A program made the translations under genes and the position numbers. From positions 1 through 64,000 of the forward strand of contig NZ_JAAVUY010000010.1 of assembly GCF_018449695.1 (NCBI RefSeq): a stretch of DNA of 64,000 bases, in the 5' to 3' direction. The notes beneath the pieces are model-generated. The model was not told the origin of the DNA and did not search any database. It saw nothing but the letters and a program-made list of their open reading frames with translations. Within the stretch, counting starts at the first letter, position 1, and each line of letters begins with the position of its first letter. Origin of the DNA: Bradyrhizobium sp. dw_411. GTDB taxonomy: Bacteria; Pseudomonadota; Alphaproteobacteria; Rhizobiales; Xanthobacteraceae. Positions 7,969-17,500 of the stretch are shown here, one piece after another.

Positions 7969-9158
7969 TGGTTTTGTCAGTTGCACCGGTCTTGATCGCA
8001 GGCGGCGGCATCGGCGGCCTTGCGGCGGCGCTTGGCCTTGCGCAGAAAGGCATACCCTCGATCCTGCTGGAAAAGTCCGCGACGCTCGGCGAGATCGGCG
8101 CCGGCATCCAGCTTGGGCCCAATGCGTTTCATGCCTTCGATTATCTCGGGGTCGGAGAGGCCGCCCGCGGTATGGCTGTCTATGTCGACCAGTTGCGCTT
8201 CATGGATGCGATGTCGGCCGAGGAAATCTGCCATGTCGATCTGCGTGAGCCATTCCGCAAACGTTTCGGCAATCCCTATGCGGTGGTGCATCGAGGCGAT
8301 CTGCATGGTGTCCTGTTGAAAGCGTGCCAGGATCATCCGCTGATCGAGTTGCGCGTAAGCTCCGAAGTGCTGAGCTACGACCAGGACGGCGCTTCGGTGA
8401 CGGCGCGGCTTGCGTCCGGCGACGCCGTGACCGGCCGACTGTTGATCGGCGCCGACGGACTGTGGTCTAACATCCGCAAGAAAGTCGTCGGCGACGGGGC
8501 GCCGCGGGTGTCCGGGCACACTACCTATCGCTCGGTGATTCCGACCGAGGAGATGCCGGAAGATCTGCGCTGGAACGCCGCGACCTTGTGGGCCGGGCCG
8601 AAATGCCATCTCGTGCATTATCCGCTGTCGGGCTGGAAGGTGTTCAACCTCGCGATCACCTGCCATAACGATGCGCCCGAGCCGGTGGCCGGCAAGCCGG
8701 TTTCCGTCGAAGAGGTGATGCGCGGGTTTGCGCATATCCATCCGCATGCGCAGGAGATCATCCACCACGGCAAGAACTGGAAGTTGTGGGTGCTGTGCGA
8801 CCGCGATCCGGTCGAGAACTGGGTCGATGGCCGCGTCGCGCTGCTCGGCGACGCCGCGCATCCGATGCTGCAATATTTCGCGCAAGGCGCCTGCATGGCG
8901 CTGGAAGATTCAGTTTGTCTCTCGCACATGCTGGGATCACATCCCGACGATCACGAGACAGCATTGGCGCAGTATCGCGCGCAGCGCTTTCCGCGCACCG
9001 CGCGGGTGCAGATGATGTCCCGCGCGATCGGTGAGCACATCTATCACCCCGACGGCGAGCACGCCCGCCTGCGCAACGCCATCATGGGCGCGAAGAGTTC
9101 AGAGGATTATTACCGCGATCTCGGGTGGCTGTATGGGGGCACGGGACTGGGGAGTTAG
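7968..9158 (+). CDS. FAD-dependent monooxygenase, likely 3-hydroxybenzoate 6-hydroxylase
   Basis: The 396-residue flavoprotein carries the three class A hydroxylase fingerprints: GGGIGGLAAALGL (about residues 11-23), GADGLWSNIRK (about 161-171), and GDAAHPMLQYFAQGACMALE (about 291-310). Sequence style matches 3-hydroxybenzoate 6-hydroxylases and salicylate hydroxylases. With gentisate dioxygenase and maleylpyruvate isomerase in the same cluster, NADH-dependent 6-hydroxylation of 3-hydroxybenzoate to gentisate is the best fit. Its ATG shares a base with the regulator's TGA stop, indicating translational coupling. Salicylate 5- or 1-hydroxylation is the main alternative. Confidence 0.82.
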   Translation: MVLSVAPVLIAGGGIGGLAAALGLAQKGIPSILLEKSATLGEIGAGIQLGPNAFHAFDYLGVGEAARGMAVYVDQLRFMDAMSAEEICHVDLREPFRKRFGNPYAVVHRGDLHGVLLKACQDHPLIELRVSSEVLSYDQDGASVTARLASGDAVTGRLLIGADGLWSNIRKKVVGDGAPRVSGHTTYRSVIPTEEMPEDLRWNAATLWAGPKCHLVHYPLSGWKVFNLAITCHNDAPEPVAGKPVSVEEVMRGFAHIHPHAQEIIHHGKNWKLWVLCDRDPVENWVDGRVALLGDAAHPMLQYFAQGACMALEDSVCLSHMLGSHPDDHETALAQYRAQRFPRTARVQMMSRAIGEHIYHPDGEHARLRNAIMGAKSSEDYYRDLGWLYGGTGLGS

Positions 9159-9166
9159 GTTTCTCC

Positions 9167-9297
9167 GTCGTCCCGGCTAGGCGAAGCGCGAGCCGGGACC
9201 CATACGCCGCGGCCACGCGTTTCGCGAGATGCTTGTTGGCTTTCTTTTTCCACGCAGGCTTCCCGGCGTATGGGTCCCGGCTCAAGGCCGGGACGAC
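9167..9297. repeat. Paired-arm repeat, gtcgtcccgg family (copy 1)
   Basis: The left arm gtcgtcccggct...gagccgggacccatacgcc is answered by the right arm ggcgtatgggtcccgg...ggccgggacgac. The central 60 or so bases are not shared with the other copies (25215-25332 and 28332-28450). It lies in the convergent gap after the hydroxylase gene. Confidence 0.75.
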
Positions 9298-9326
9298 ACC
9301 GAATGTTTGAGGCATTCCCGCGCTCG

Positions 9327-9507
9327 TCATTGCGAGGAGCGAAGCGACGAAGCAATCCATGGCTGCGTTGCTCAGAAGGTGGATTGCTTCGCTCATCCGG
9401 GCTACAGTACCAAAGCTCGTCATGCCCGGCCTTGAGCCGGGCATCCACGTCTTGGCGGCGTGACGACAGTAAGACGTGGATGGCCGGGATGAGCCCGGCC
9501 ATGACGG
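9327..9507. repeat. Composite of two further intergenic repeats
   Basis: The first part (cgtcattgcgaggagcgaag, gaagcaatccat, then ggattgcttcgc) is a repeat type frequent in Bradyrhizobium. The second part pairs catgcccggccttgagccgg with the later tggccgggatgagcccggcc. Together with the repeat at 9167-9297 it fills the 363-bp gap at 9159-9521, which holds no gene that I can support. Confidence 0.6.
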
Positions 9508-9521
9508 GTCAGGGAATCTTT

Positions 9522-11135
9522 CTACACCCTCAACAACGCCTGCCGATCGATCTTGCCCGTACCGGTCTTCGGCAATTCACCCGCAAACCTGATCTCGCGC
9601 GGGTATTTGTAGGGCAAGAGTTTCGCTTTCACAAAATCCTGCAGCAGCTTGGTGGTGCCATCGGCGTCGAAACCGCTGCGGTTCATCACCACCACCGCTT
9701 TCAACGTCATGCGCCGGTCCGGCAACTCAGCGGCAAACACCGCACATTCGCGGACATCAGGATGTTCGGCGAGGCACAATTCAACTTCGAGCGGATAGAC
9801 CCATTGACCGGAGATTTTAATGAGATCGTCGGCGCGGCCGCGGAAGAAATGAAAGCCTTCGCTGTCGCGCACGAAACGGTCGCCGGTATAGATCCATCCG
9901 CCGTCGCGGATGGTTTCGGCTGATTTGTCCGGCCGGTTCCAATACAAGGGCGTGTTGGAATCGCCGCGTACCCACAAAATGCCTTCCTCGTCGTCTGCGA
10001 CGTCGCGGCCGTCCTTGTCTCGAAGCGCGATTTCATAGCCGGGCACGCGAAGGCCGGCGGCGCCGAGCTTTTTCTTCTCGGGCCGGTTGCACAGATAGAT
10101 GTGCAGCACTTCCGTGGAACCGAGTCCTTCGACGATCTCAAGGCCGGTGAGCGCTTTCCAGCCGTTGAAGACCTCGACCGAGAGCACTTCGGCGGCGGAG
10201 AGCGCCAGGCGCAGCGAGGAAAAATCCGTCGCCGCGGCGCCGTCGGCTTTGGTCAGTGATGTATAGAGTGTCGGCAAGCCGAAGAACACGCTAGGCTTGA
10301 AGTGCGCGATCGCCTCGAAAATCGCCGACGGTTTCGGTTGGCCCGGCAGCAGCAATGTTGTTGCGCCGGCGGAGAAGGGAAAAGTGATCGAATTGCCAAA
10401 CCCATAGGCGAAGAAGATTTTCGGCACCGAAAAGCAGATGTCGCCGGGCCTTAGTTTCAGCACATCGCGCGCGAATGCGGTTTCGCTATAGGCCATATCG
10501 TGCTGCAGATGGACGATGCCCTTGGGGCGTCCGGTCGAGCCCGAAGAGTACATCCAGAACGCCATCTCGTTGCGATGGGTGTCGGCTTCGGCTAGCTCGG
10601 GTGAGATATCCGGCAACCAATGCGCGGCCATCAATGCAGCCGGCACCGCGTGATCGCCGGTGTCGCCATTGACCACGATCAGCGTGCGCAGGGCTGTATC
10701 CTTGCAGGCGATGGCGTCGAAACGCGCGCCAAACTCCGCCTCAGTGACCGCGACGGTGGCGCCGGAATCGGCGAGATAAAACTGCAAGAGGTCCGGCGGC
10801 GTCAGCGTGTTGATCAATAGCGGCACGAAGCCGGCGCGGACCGCGCCGAAGAATGCCGCCGGATAGGCCGGCGTATCGTCGAGGAACATCAGGATGCGGT
10901 CGCCGCGCTTGAGGCCGAGCGACAGGAAGGCGTTGCCCCAGCGTGACGCCTCATCGCACAGCTCCTGATAGCTGCGCGTCCCGGCCGGCCCGGTTAGCGC
11001 CGTTCTGCCGCCGTGGCCCTTCGGCAGATTGTCGAACAGAACCCGGCTGGCATTGTAGCGCTCCGGCATCGCAAAGCCGATTTCCTGCGCGCCGGCGCAA
11101 TTCAAGGGAACGCGATCGTCGATTTCAAGCGTCAT
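9522..11135 (-). CDS. Aryl-CoA ligase of the benzoate-CoA ligase family
   Basis: The 537-residue adenylate-forming enzyme shows the P-loop YSSGSTGRPKGIVH (near residue 217), the GLGSTEVLHIYLCN aromatic-site segment, the hinge YTGDRFVRDSEGFHFFRGR, and the C-terminal lysine region PKTGTGKIDRQAL. These place it with benzoate/hydroxybenzoate/aminobenzoate-CoA ligases, which make the aryl-AMP and then the CoA thioester. Its ATG overlaps the stop of the upstream monooxygenase gene by four bases, so the two act together. A hydroxybenzoate such as salicylate, or 2-aminobenzoate, is the likely substrate; the exact acid cannot be read from the sequence. Confidence 0.85.
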   Translation of the reverse strand: MTLEIDDRVPLNCAGAQEIGFAMPERYNASRVLFDNLPKGHGGRTALTGPAGTRSYQELCDEASRWGNAFLSLGLKRGDRILMFLDDTPAYPAAFFGAVRAGFVPLLINTLTPPDLLQFYLADSGATVAVTEAEFGARFDAIACKDTALRTLIVVNGDTGDHAVPAALMAAHWLPDISPELAEADTHRNEMAFWMYSSGSTGRPKGIVHLQHDMAYSETAFARDVLKLRPGDICFSVPKIFFAYGFGNSITFPFSAGATTLLLPGQPKPSAIFEAIAHFKPSVFFGLPTLYTSLTKADGAAATDFSSLRLALSAAEVLSVEVFNGWKALTGLEIVEGLGSTEVLHIYLCNRPEKKKLGAAGLRVPGYEIALRDKDGRDVADDEEGILWVRGDSNTPLYWNRPDKSAETIRDGGWIYTGDRFVRDSEGFHFFRGRADDLIKISGQWVYPLEVELCLAEHPDVRECAVFAAELPDRRMTLKAVVVMNRSGFDADGTTKLLQDFVKAKLLPYKYPREIRFAGELPKTGTGKIDRQALLRV

Positions 11136-12274
11136 GCATTGCGTCCGCGTTGGCGTTTCGACGCCTCATAGCGCGCCATGAAGGCCGGCGACATCGCGCG
11201 CAACCGTGCATCGTCGATCCGGCCGGAGCGGGTGATGTAGCTATAGGCGAAATCCATCAAATCGAGTTTCATATGATCCGGGAATGTCTCGTACCAATTG
11301 GCGCTGGTGCGCGCGGCCGTCACCAGCTTCTTCACGATCGGCTGGCGCTCGGCCTGATAGCGATGGAGCGCCGCGGCCATATCCGCTTCGGTCTCCAGCG
11401 CCTTCACCAGCGCAATCGCATCCTCGATCGCCAGCCGCGTTCCCGATCCGATCGAGAAGTGCGCCGAATGCAGGGCGTCGCCGATCAACACCATATTGCG
11501 GTGCGACCAGCGCTCGTTCCAGATCCACGGGAAATTGCGCCAGACCGATTTGTTGGACACCAGCGGATGTCCATCGAGCGTACCCGCAAACACCCGTTCG
11601 CATATGGCCTGCGATTGCTCGACTGTCTTGTCGGCAAAACCATAGGCCTGCCATGTCGCCGGGTCGCATTCGACCAAAAAAGTGCTCATCCCGGACGAAT
11701 ATCGATAGTGATGGGCGTTGAACGCGCCGAGTTCGGTGGCCACGAATGTCTGCGACAGCGTTTCGAACCGTTTGGTCGTGCCGTACCATGCAAATTTATT
11801 GGCCGAATGCGAGATCGATGCGCCGAATTCATGTTCGAAGCCGCGGCGCACCAGCGAGTTCAATCCATCCGCGGCGACGATCAGGTCGTAGCCGTTCAAT
11901 TGATCAAGGGATTGAACCAGCGTGTCATATCGCGGCATCACGCCGGCCTCGCGAACGCGCTGCTGCAAGATTTTGAGCAGCTCAAGCCGTCCGATCGAGG
12001 AGAAGCCAACGCCGTCGATCGCGACGCTTTCGCCGCGCAGATGGAGCGTGATGTTCTTCCAGCTCTCCATCCGAGGCGCGATGGCGTCGACGGTGTCGGG
12101 ATCATCGGCGCGCAGGAATTCCAGCGCCTGCTCCGAAAACACCACCCCGAATCCCCAGGTGGCGCCGGCCGCGTTCTGTTCAAACAGGTCGATCTCGGCG
12201 TCCGGGTGGCGCCGTTTCCAGAGATAAGCGAAATAGAGCCCGCCGGGGCCTCCGCCAATGACGGCGATACGCAC
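11132..12274 (-). CDS. FAD monooxygenase, salicylyl-CoA 5-hydroxylase / 2-aminobenzoyl-CoA monooxygenase type
   Basis: The 380-residue protein starts with VIGGGPGGLYFAYLWKRRHP (FAD-binding, residues 4-23). It continues with a TWGFGVVFSEQALEFL segment characteristic of CoA-ester hydroxylases, a second motif VAADGLNSLVRR (near 133-144) and GDALHSAHFSIGSGTRLAIE (near 271-290). It corresponds to the N-terminal monooxygenase half of the larger bifunctional aminobenzoyl-CoA monooxygenase/reductases, without the flavin reductase (old-yellow-enzyme) half. The start is a GTG with a strong GGGAGGA box. Coupling to a CoA ligase and closeness to gentisate dioxygenase favour salicylyl-CoA to gentisyl-CoA, as described for Streptomyces Sdg enzymes. 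That is inference. Confidence 0.75.
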   Translation of the reverse strand: MRIAVIGGGPGGLYFAYLWKRRHPDAEIDLFEQNAAGATWGFGVVFSEQALEFLRADDPDTVDAIAPRMESWKNITLHLRGESVAIDGVGFSSIGRLELLKILQQRVREAGVMPRYDTLVQSLDQLNGYDLIVAADGLNSLVRRGFEHEFGASISHSANKFAWYGTTKRFETLSQTFVATELGAFNAHHYRYSSGMSTFLVECDPATWQAYGFADKTVEQSQAICERVFAGTLDGHPLVSNKSVWRNFPWIWNERWSHRNMVLIGDALHSAHFSIGSGTRLAIEDAIALVKALETEADMAAALHRYQAERQPIVKKLVTAARTSANWYETFPDHMKLDLMDFAYSYITRSGRIDDARLRAMSPAFMARYEASKRQRGRNA

Positions 12275-12364
12275 GATGATCCTCCCAGATCGACAGTATG
12301 CTGACGAATTAGGCCGAGAATAATCTGCGCCGCGTGAGGGCGCCAGAGGAATTATGCCGCCGGT

Positions 12365-13162
12365 TTATTGACCGGCGAACTGGCTCAGGACACCTGAGCA
12401 TGCCGGTGACAACGAAGCCGGCTGCCCGGCCAGACATTGCATGATGCGGCCGCCGCCGGGTGGAACATCGCTGCACAGTGCGCGCGCGTCCTCGCCGCAT
12501 CCCGACCGCAGCACGAAAATTACTTCGCGAGGCCGCATCGGCCGTAACACCAGCGCCGCCGCTGGCGCAGCGGCAGGCATCGCCGCGGGATCGGCGGTTG
12601 CCGCATCCGCCGGTGCGCCGGAACTACCGACTGCATTAACGGCTTTCTGACAACTTGCCGACAGGTTCTCCTTGTTCTTTTGCAGGCAGCTCAATGCTGC
12701 AGCGCCTCCAGTCGGCACGCCGGCGCAGTTTTGCTGATAATCGCTGCGGCACGCACTTCGTATCGCGGCCACCTGCGCGCTGCTGGGCTTCTTGGCGGCA
12801 GGACTTGCCGCGGGCTTCGGGGCTGCAGCGGTTTTGGGAGTTGCGGAAGTCTCAGCCGCCGGCTTCGCTGGTGCAGTATCGGGAGCGGACTCGGCTTTAG
12901 AAGGAGCCGGAGCTTCGACGGCCCGCACGGCCGTCTGGCAACCCGATGAGAGGCTCGACATGTTTTTCTGCAAGCATTGCAGCGACGCCATGCCGCCGGG
13001 CGGAACGCTGGCGCAATGGGCCTCGTAGTCGGCACGGCATTGGGCCCGGATTGCGCTGCGCTGTGCATCGGTCGGCGCCTGCGAATGGGCCGATGGGGTC
13101 ATCGCGAACAGCATGGCCGCGAGCGATGCACAAAATGTCGCACGTCTCAACACATTGATCAT
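12365..13162 (-). CDS. Secreted cysteine-rich repeat protein
   Basis: The 265-residue product has a signal peptide (LRRATFCASLAAMLFAM, cleavage likely after AHSQA) and three related modules of about 40 residues: one starting CRADYEAHCASVPPGG, one starting CRSDYQQNCAGVPTGG, and a third starting CGEDARALCSDVPPGG. Each module has four cysteines in a C-x7-C-x12-C-x10-C-like pattern, matching the cysteine-rich (GLG1/FGFR-like) repeat. Modules 1 and 2 are joined by an Ala/Pro/Lys-rich linker, and 2 and 3 by an Ala-rich one. It is probably periplasmic or exported and disulphide-bonded; function unknown. The ATG at 13162 is preferred over an upstream in-frame ATG because the signal peptide begins there. 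Confidence 0.75.
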   Translation of the reverse strand: MINVLRRATFCASLAAMLFAMTPSAHSQAPTDAQRSAIRAQCRADYEAHCASVPPGGMASLQCLQKNMSSLSSGCQTAVRAVEAPAPSKAESAPDTAPAKPAAETSATPKTAAAPKPAASPAAKKPSSAQVAAIRSACRSDYQQNCAGVPTGGAAALSCLQKNKENLSASCQKAVNAVGSSGAPADAATADPAAMPAAAPAAALVLRPMRPREVIFVLRSGCGEDARALCSDVPPGGGRIMQCLAGQPASLSPACSGVLSQFAGQ

Positions 13163-13360
13163 TTGAATAAATCCTTCCCGCTGACGCTGGAGCCGCCGCT
13201 TCAACCGAAGTGAAATTCAAAAAAAGATTGGTCACAAAACTTTCGCGGATGGATCATTTTCTCTTTCGAGTTCCACCGCAAGCGGATTGTTGCTATCCTC
13301 CGGTAAACGGAAAGCCTTCTCAAAAATCTTCCCGGTTCCGAGATGCAGTGGGGGACGGAA

Positions 13361-14554
13361 ATGCAGCCGACGCGTTCCACCGGGTTGAAGGGTCGCGTGA
13401 GGCGAGGAGCCATTGCTGGCCGCCGTATTGTTTTCGTGATGCCGGCGTTGCTTGTGTTGGGCGCCTGCGAACAAAACAGTTTTGTCCCGCCGCCACCGCC
13501 GAAGGTCGAGGTCGGCGTGCCGGTCCAGCAGGGCATCACGCGTTTCCTTGAGGCTACCGGCAACGCCGCGCCGATTCAAACCGTCGATCTCGTGGCACGG
13601 GTGCAGGGTGTGCTGCAATCGATCAACTACAAGGACGGCAGCCTGGTCAAACAAAACACCACGCTGTTCACGATCGAGCCCGACACTTACAAGTTCAAAC
13701 TGGAACAGGCGCAGGCCGCCGAAGCCGGTGCGCAGGCATCGTTGAAGCAGTCCGAAACCGACTACAAGCGTCAGGTCGATCTGGTGGCGAGGCAGGCCGT
13801 TTCGCAGGCGACCCTCGATACTGCGACCTCCACGCGTGACAACGCACAGGCCAATCTGCAACAGGCCCAGGCCAACACCAAGATCGCGGCGATCAATTAC
13901 GGCTACACCAATGTGGCCGCGCCGTTCGACGGCATTGTCAGTGCGCATCTTGTCTCGGTCGGAGAACTGGTAGGTGCATCCTCGCCGACCCAGCTCGCGA
14001 CGATCTTTCAGCTTGATCCGATCTATGTGAATTTCAACGTCAACGAACAGGATGTGCTGCGGATCCGCGCCGAAGCCAGGCGGCGAGGGATGACGACGAG
14101 CGAGCTCACGCAATTGCCGGTCGAGGTCGGGCTGCAAACCGAAACCGGGTATCCGCACAAGGGTCATCTCGACTATGCGGCGCCGACCATCAACCTGTCG
14201 ACAGGCACGCTCGCGGTGCGCGGGATACTGCCAAACCCCGACCGTATCTTGCTACCCGGCTATTACGTTCGTGTTCGCGTGCCCTTCGACAAGGAGAATA
14301 ATGCGTTGCTGGTGCCCGATGTGGCGTTGGGCAGCGATCAATCCGGCCGCTATCTCTTGGTTGTTAATGCCGACAACATCGTCGAACAGCGCAAGGTCCG
14401 TACCGGCCAGCTTGAGGGTGATCTGCGGGTCATCGAAGACGGTCTAAAACCCGACGACCGGGTCGTGATCGCCGGCTTGCTGCGCGCCATTCCGGGCCAG
14501 AAGGTCGATCCGCAACTGCAGAAAATCGAGCCGAGCCACGCGTCAGCGAATTAG
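13361..14554 (+). CDS. RND efflux periplasmic adaptor (membrane fusion lipoprotein)
   Basis: The 397-residue adaptor has a basic N-terminus, hydrophobic stretch and lipobox LVLGAC, so it should be lipid-anchored after cleavage before the cysteine. Downstream are PPPPKVEVGVP, a lipoyl-like half motif with GVLQSINYKDGSLVKQN, a long coiled-coil hairpin (about residues 110-175) and the second lipoyl half NVAAPFDGIV, typical of AcrA/MexA. I chose the ATG at 13361, which has a GGGGGACGG box; an ATG at 13343 is in frame. It precedes the transporter gene by 8 bases. The substrate could be drugs, solvents or aromatic acids. Confidence 0.9.
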   Translation: MQPTRSTGLKGRVRRGAIAGRRIVFVMPALLVLGACEQNSFVPPPPPKVEVGVPVQQGITRFLEATGNAAPIQTVDLVARVQGVLQSINYKDGSLVKQNTTLFTIEPDTYKFKLEQAQAAEAGAQASLKQSETDYKRQVDLVARQAVSQATLDTATSTRDNAQANLQQAQANTKIAAINYGYTNVAAPFDGIVSAHLVSVGELVGASSPTQLATIFQLDPIYVNFNVNEQDVLRIRAEARRRGMTTSELTQLPVEVGLQTETGYPHKGHLDYAAPTINLSTGTLAVRGILPNPDRILLPGYYVRVRVPFDKENNALLVPDVALGSDQSGRYLLVVNADNIVEQRKVRTGQLEGDLRVIEDGLKPDDRVVIAGLLRAIPGQKVDPQLQKIEPSHASAN

Positions 14555-14562
14555 GACCGAGC

Positions 14563-17500
14563 ATGATTTCGAAATTTTTCATCGAACGGCCGGTTCTCTC
14601 CAATGTGATCGCGATCCTGATGATCCTGATCGGCGGCGTGGCGCTGTTCAGTTTGGCCGTCGCGCAATATCCCGACGTCGTGCCGCCGACCGTGCAGGTC
14701 ACGACGCGCTATCCCGGCGCCAGCGCCAAGACCGTGATCGACACGGTGGCGCTGCCGATCGAGCAACAAGTCAATGGCGTCGAGGATATGCTTTACATGC
14801 AGTCCTACAGCGCATCCGACGGCACCTACACGCTCACGGTCACGTTCAAGATCGGTACCGATCTGAACTTCGCGCAGGTGCTGGTGCAGAACCGCGTCGC
14901 GAGCGCGCTGTCGTCGCTGCCGCAATCGGTCCAGAACCAGGGCGTCACGGTCCAAAAGAAATCGACGTCGATCCTGCTGTTCGTGACGCTGACATCGCCG
15001 AACGCGACCTATGACAGTCTGTTTCTCAGCAACTACGCCACCATCAACATACGGGACGAATTGTCGCGCTTGCCGGGCGTCGGCAATGTGACGGTGTTCG
15101 GCGCAGGTCAATATTCGATGCGGGTGTGGCTCGATCCGAACAAGCTGCAGGTCCGCGATCTGATGCCGCAGGATATCATTCAGGCGATCCAGCAACAGAG
15201 CCAGCAGGTCACGGCGGGGCAAGTCGGCATGCCGCCGACCCCCGCGGGACAGGCGTTTCAATATACGCTGAACGTCAACGGACGGCTCGATGACGCCAGT
15301 CAGTTCGAGGACATCATCGTCAAGACCGGCAACAATGGCGACGTGACCCGGGTGCGCGACGTCGGCCGGGTCGAGCTCGGCGCGCAGACCTATAGTCAGG
15401 TGTTCTCGCTCAACAAGAAGCCGGCGACCGGCATCGGTGTATTTCAATCGCCCGGCGCCAACGCGCTTCAGGTCCAGACCGCGGTCGAGAAGAAGATGGC
15501 GGCGCTGGCGAAGCAATTTCCGCAAGACATGAAATACGACACGCCGTTCGACACCACCAAATTCGTCTCGGCGTCGATCGACGAAGTTTACAAGACGCTG
15601 ATCGAAGCCGGCCTGCTGGTGCTGGTCGTGATCCTGGTGTTCCTGCAGGACTGGCGCGCGATGCTGGTGCCGGCGACTACCGTGCCGGTGACGATCATCG
15701 GCGCATTCGCGGCGATGGCGGCGCTCGGCTTCACCATCAACCTGTCGACCTTATTCGCGATCGTGCTCGCGATCGGCATCGTGGTGGACGACGCCATCGT
15801 CGTGGTCGAGGGCGCCGCGCACAATATCGAAAAGGGCATGTCCGGCCATGACGCCGCGATCAAGGCGATGGATGAGCTGTTCGCGCCGATCATCGGAATC
15901 ACGCTGGTATTGATCTCGGTGTTTCTGCCGGCGGCGTTTCTGCCGGGATTGACCGGCCGCATGTATGCGCAGTTCGCGCTGGTCATCGCAGCGACCGCGC
16001 TGTTGAGCGCGATCAACGCCGCGACGCTGAAGCCGACCCAATGCGCGCTATGGCTGCGCCCGTCCGTGCCGCCGGAGAAGCGCAACTGGTTCTATCGCGG
16101 TTTCAACTCGATATATAACCGGCTGGAGCGTGCTTATGCCGAATTGATCGGCCGCATGGTCGCGCACAGCAATGTGTCGGTGATCCTGGCCCTGATCCTG
16201 ATCGGCATCGGCGGCTACGGCCTGTCGCGAGTGCCGACCGGCTTTATTCCGATCGAGGACCAGGGCTATCTCCTGGTCGCGGTGCAATTGCCCGACGGCG
16301 CGGCGCTCGATCGCACCCAGAACGTGCTGGATCAGGTCAGCGAAATAGCCGACAAGACCCCCGGTGTCGAACAGGTGGTCAGCATCGCCGGCATCTCCGC
16401 GCTCGATGCCAGTTCGAGCCTTGCCAATGCCGGAGTTGCCTATCTGATCCTGAAGGAATGGAGCGAGCGCGGGCCCGGGCAGGATCTGCGATCGCTGTTC
16501 GTCGGCCTGAACCAGAAGATGGCGGCGATTGAGGAAGCGCGGATCCTGGTGATTCCGCCGCCGCCCATTCAGGGCATCGGCAACGCTGCGGGTTTTGCGA
16601 TGCAGGTTCAATTGCGCGACGGCAATTCCGATTTCGGAAAGCTGCAGGCCGTAACCGGCGCAATCGTTGCCAATGCGCAAACCCAAAGCGCGCTGCAGCG
16701 CGTCAGCTCGCCGTTCCGTGCGCAGGTTCCGCAGTTCGATGTCGAGGTCGACCGGATCAAGACGCAAACGCTGCATGTCACGACCGATCAGGTATTCTCG
16801 ACGTTGGCCTCCTATCTGGGGTCGTCCTACGTCAACCAGTTCACCAAGTTCGGCCGCACCTTCCAGGTCTATACCCAGGCGGAATCGCAATTTCGCCTGA
16901 CCCCGCGCGCCATTGAAAACCTGATGGTGCGCAATCAGCAGGGCGACATGGTGCCGTTGGGGACGCTCGCGACCATCACGCCGTCGGTCGGTCCTTCGCT
17001 GATCAGCCTGTATAATCTCTATCCGTCCGCAACCGTCATAGGCCTGCCGTCCCAGGGCTACAGCTCCGGGCAATCGATGGCGCTGATGGAGGAGATCGCG
17101 GCCAAGACCTTGCCACCGGGAGCCGGCTTTGAATGGACGGCGATGTCGTATCAGGAGAAGGAGGTCGGCAACCAGATCTACTACGTGTTCGGACTGGCGA
17201 TGTTATTGGTCTATCTGGTGCTGGCCGGACAATATGAGAGCTGGTACGCGCCGATTTCGGTGATCCTGGCGGTGCCGCTGTCGCTGCTCGGCCCGATGGC
17301 TGTGCTGACAGGACTGCGGATCGAGAACAATCTCTATACCCAGATCGGGTTGATCCTGCTGATCGCGTTATCGGCCAAGAACGCGATCCTGATTGTCGAA
17401 GTAGCACTTGAACTGCATGGGCGCGACCGCAAGCCACTGCTCGAGGCGGCGGTCGGCGCTGCGCGGGCGCGCTTCCGGCCGATCCTGATGACGTCGTTTG

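Noticed and set aside
9167..9507. Clustered repeats considered as a CRISPR array
   Set aside because: The repeats are inverted and of different types, with no regular direct repeats or spacers and no cas genes.
10943..12304. A 453-residue plus-strand open frame opposite the CoA ligase and monooxygenase
   Set aside because: Composition is that of an antisense shadow, with no motif, and the minus-strand genes are certain.
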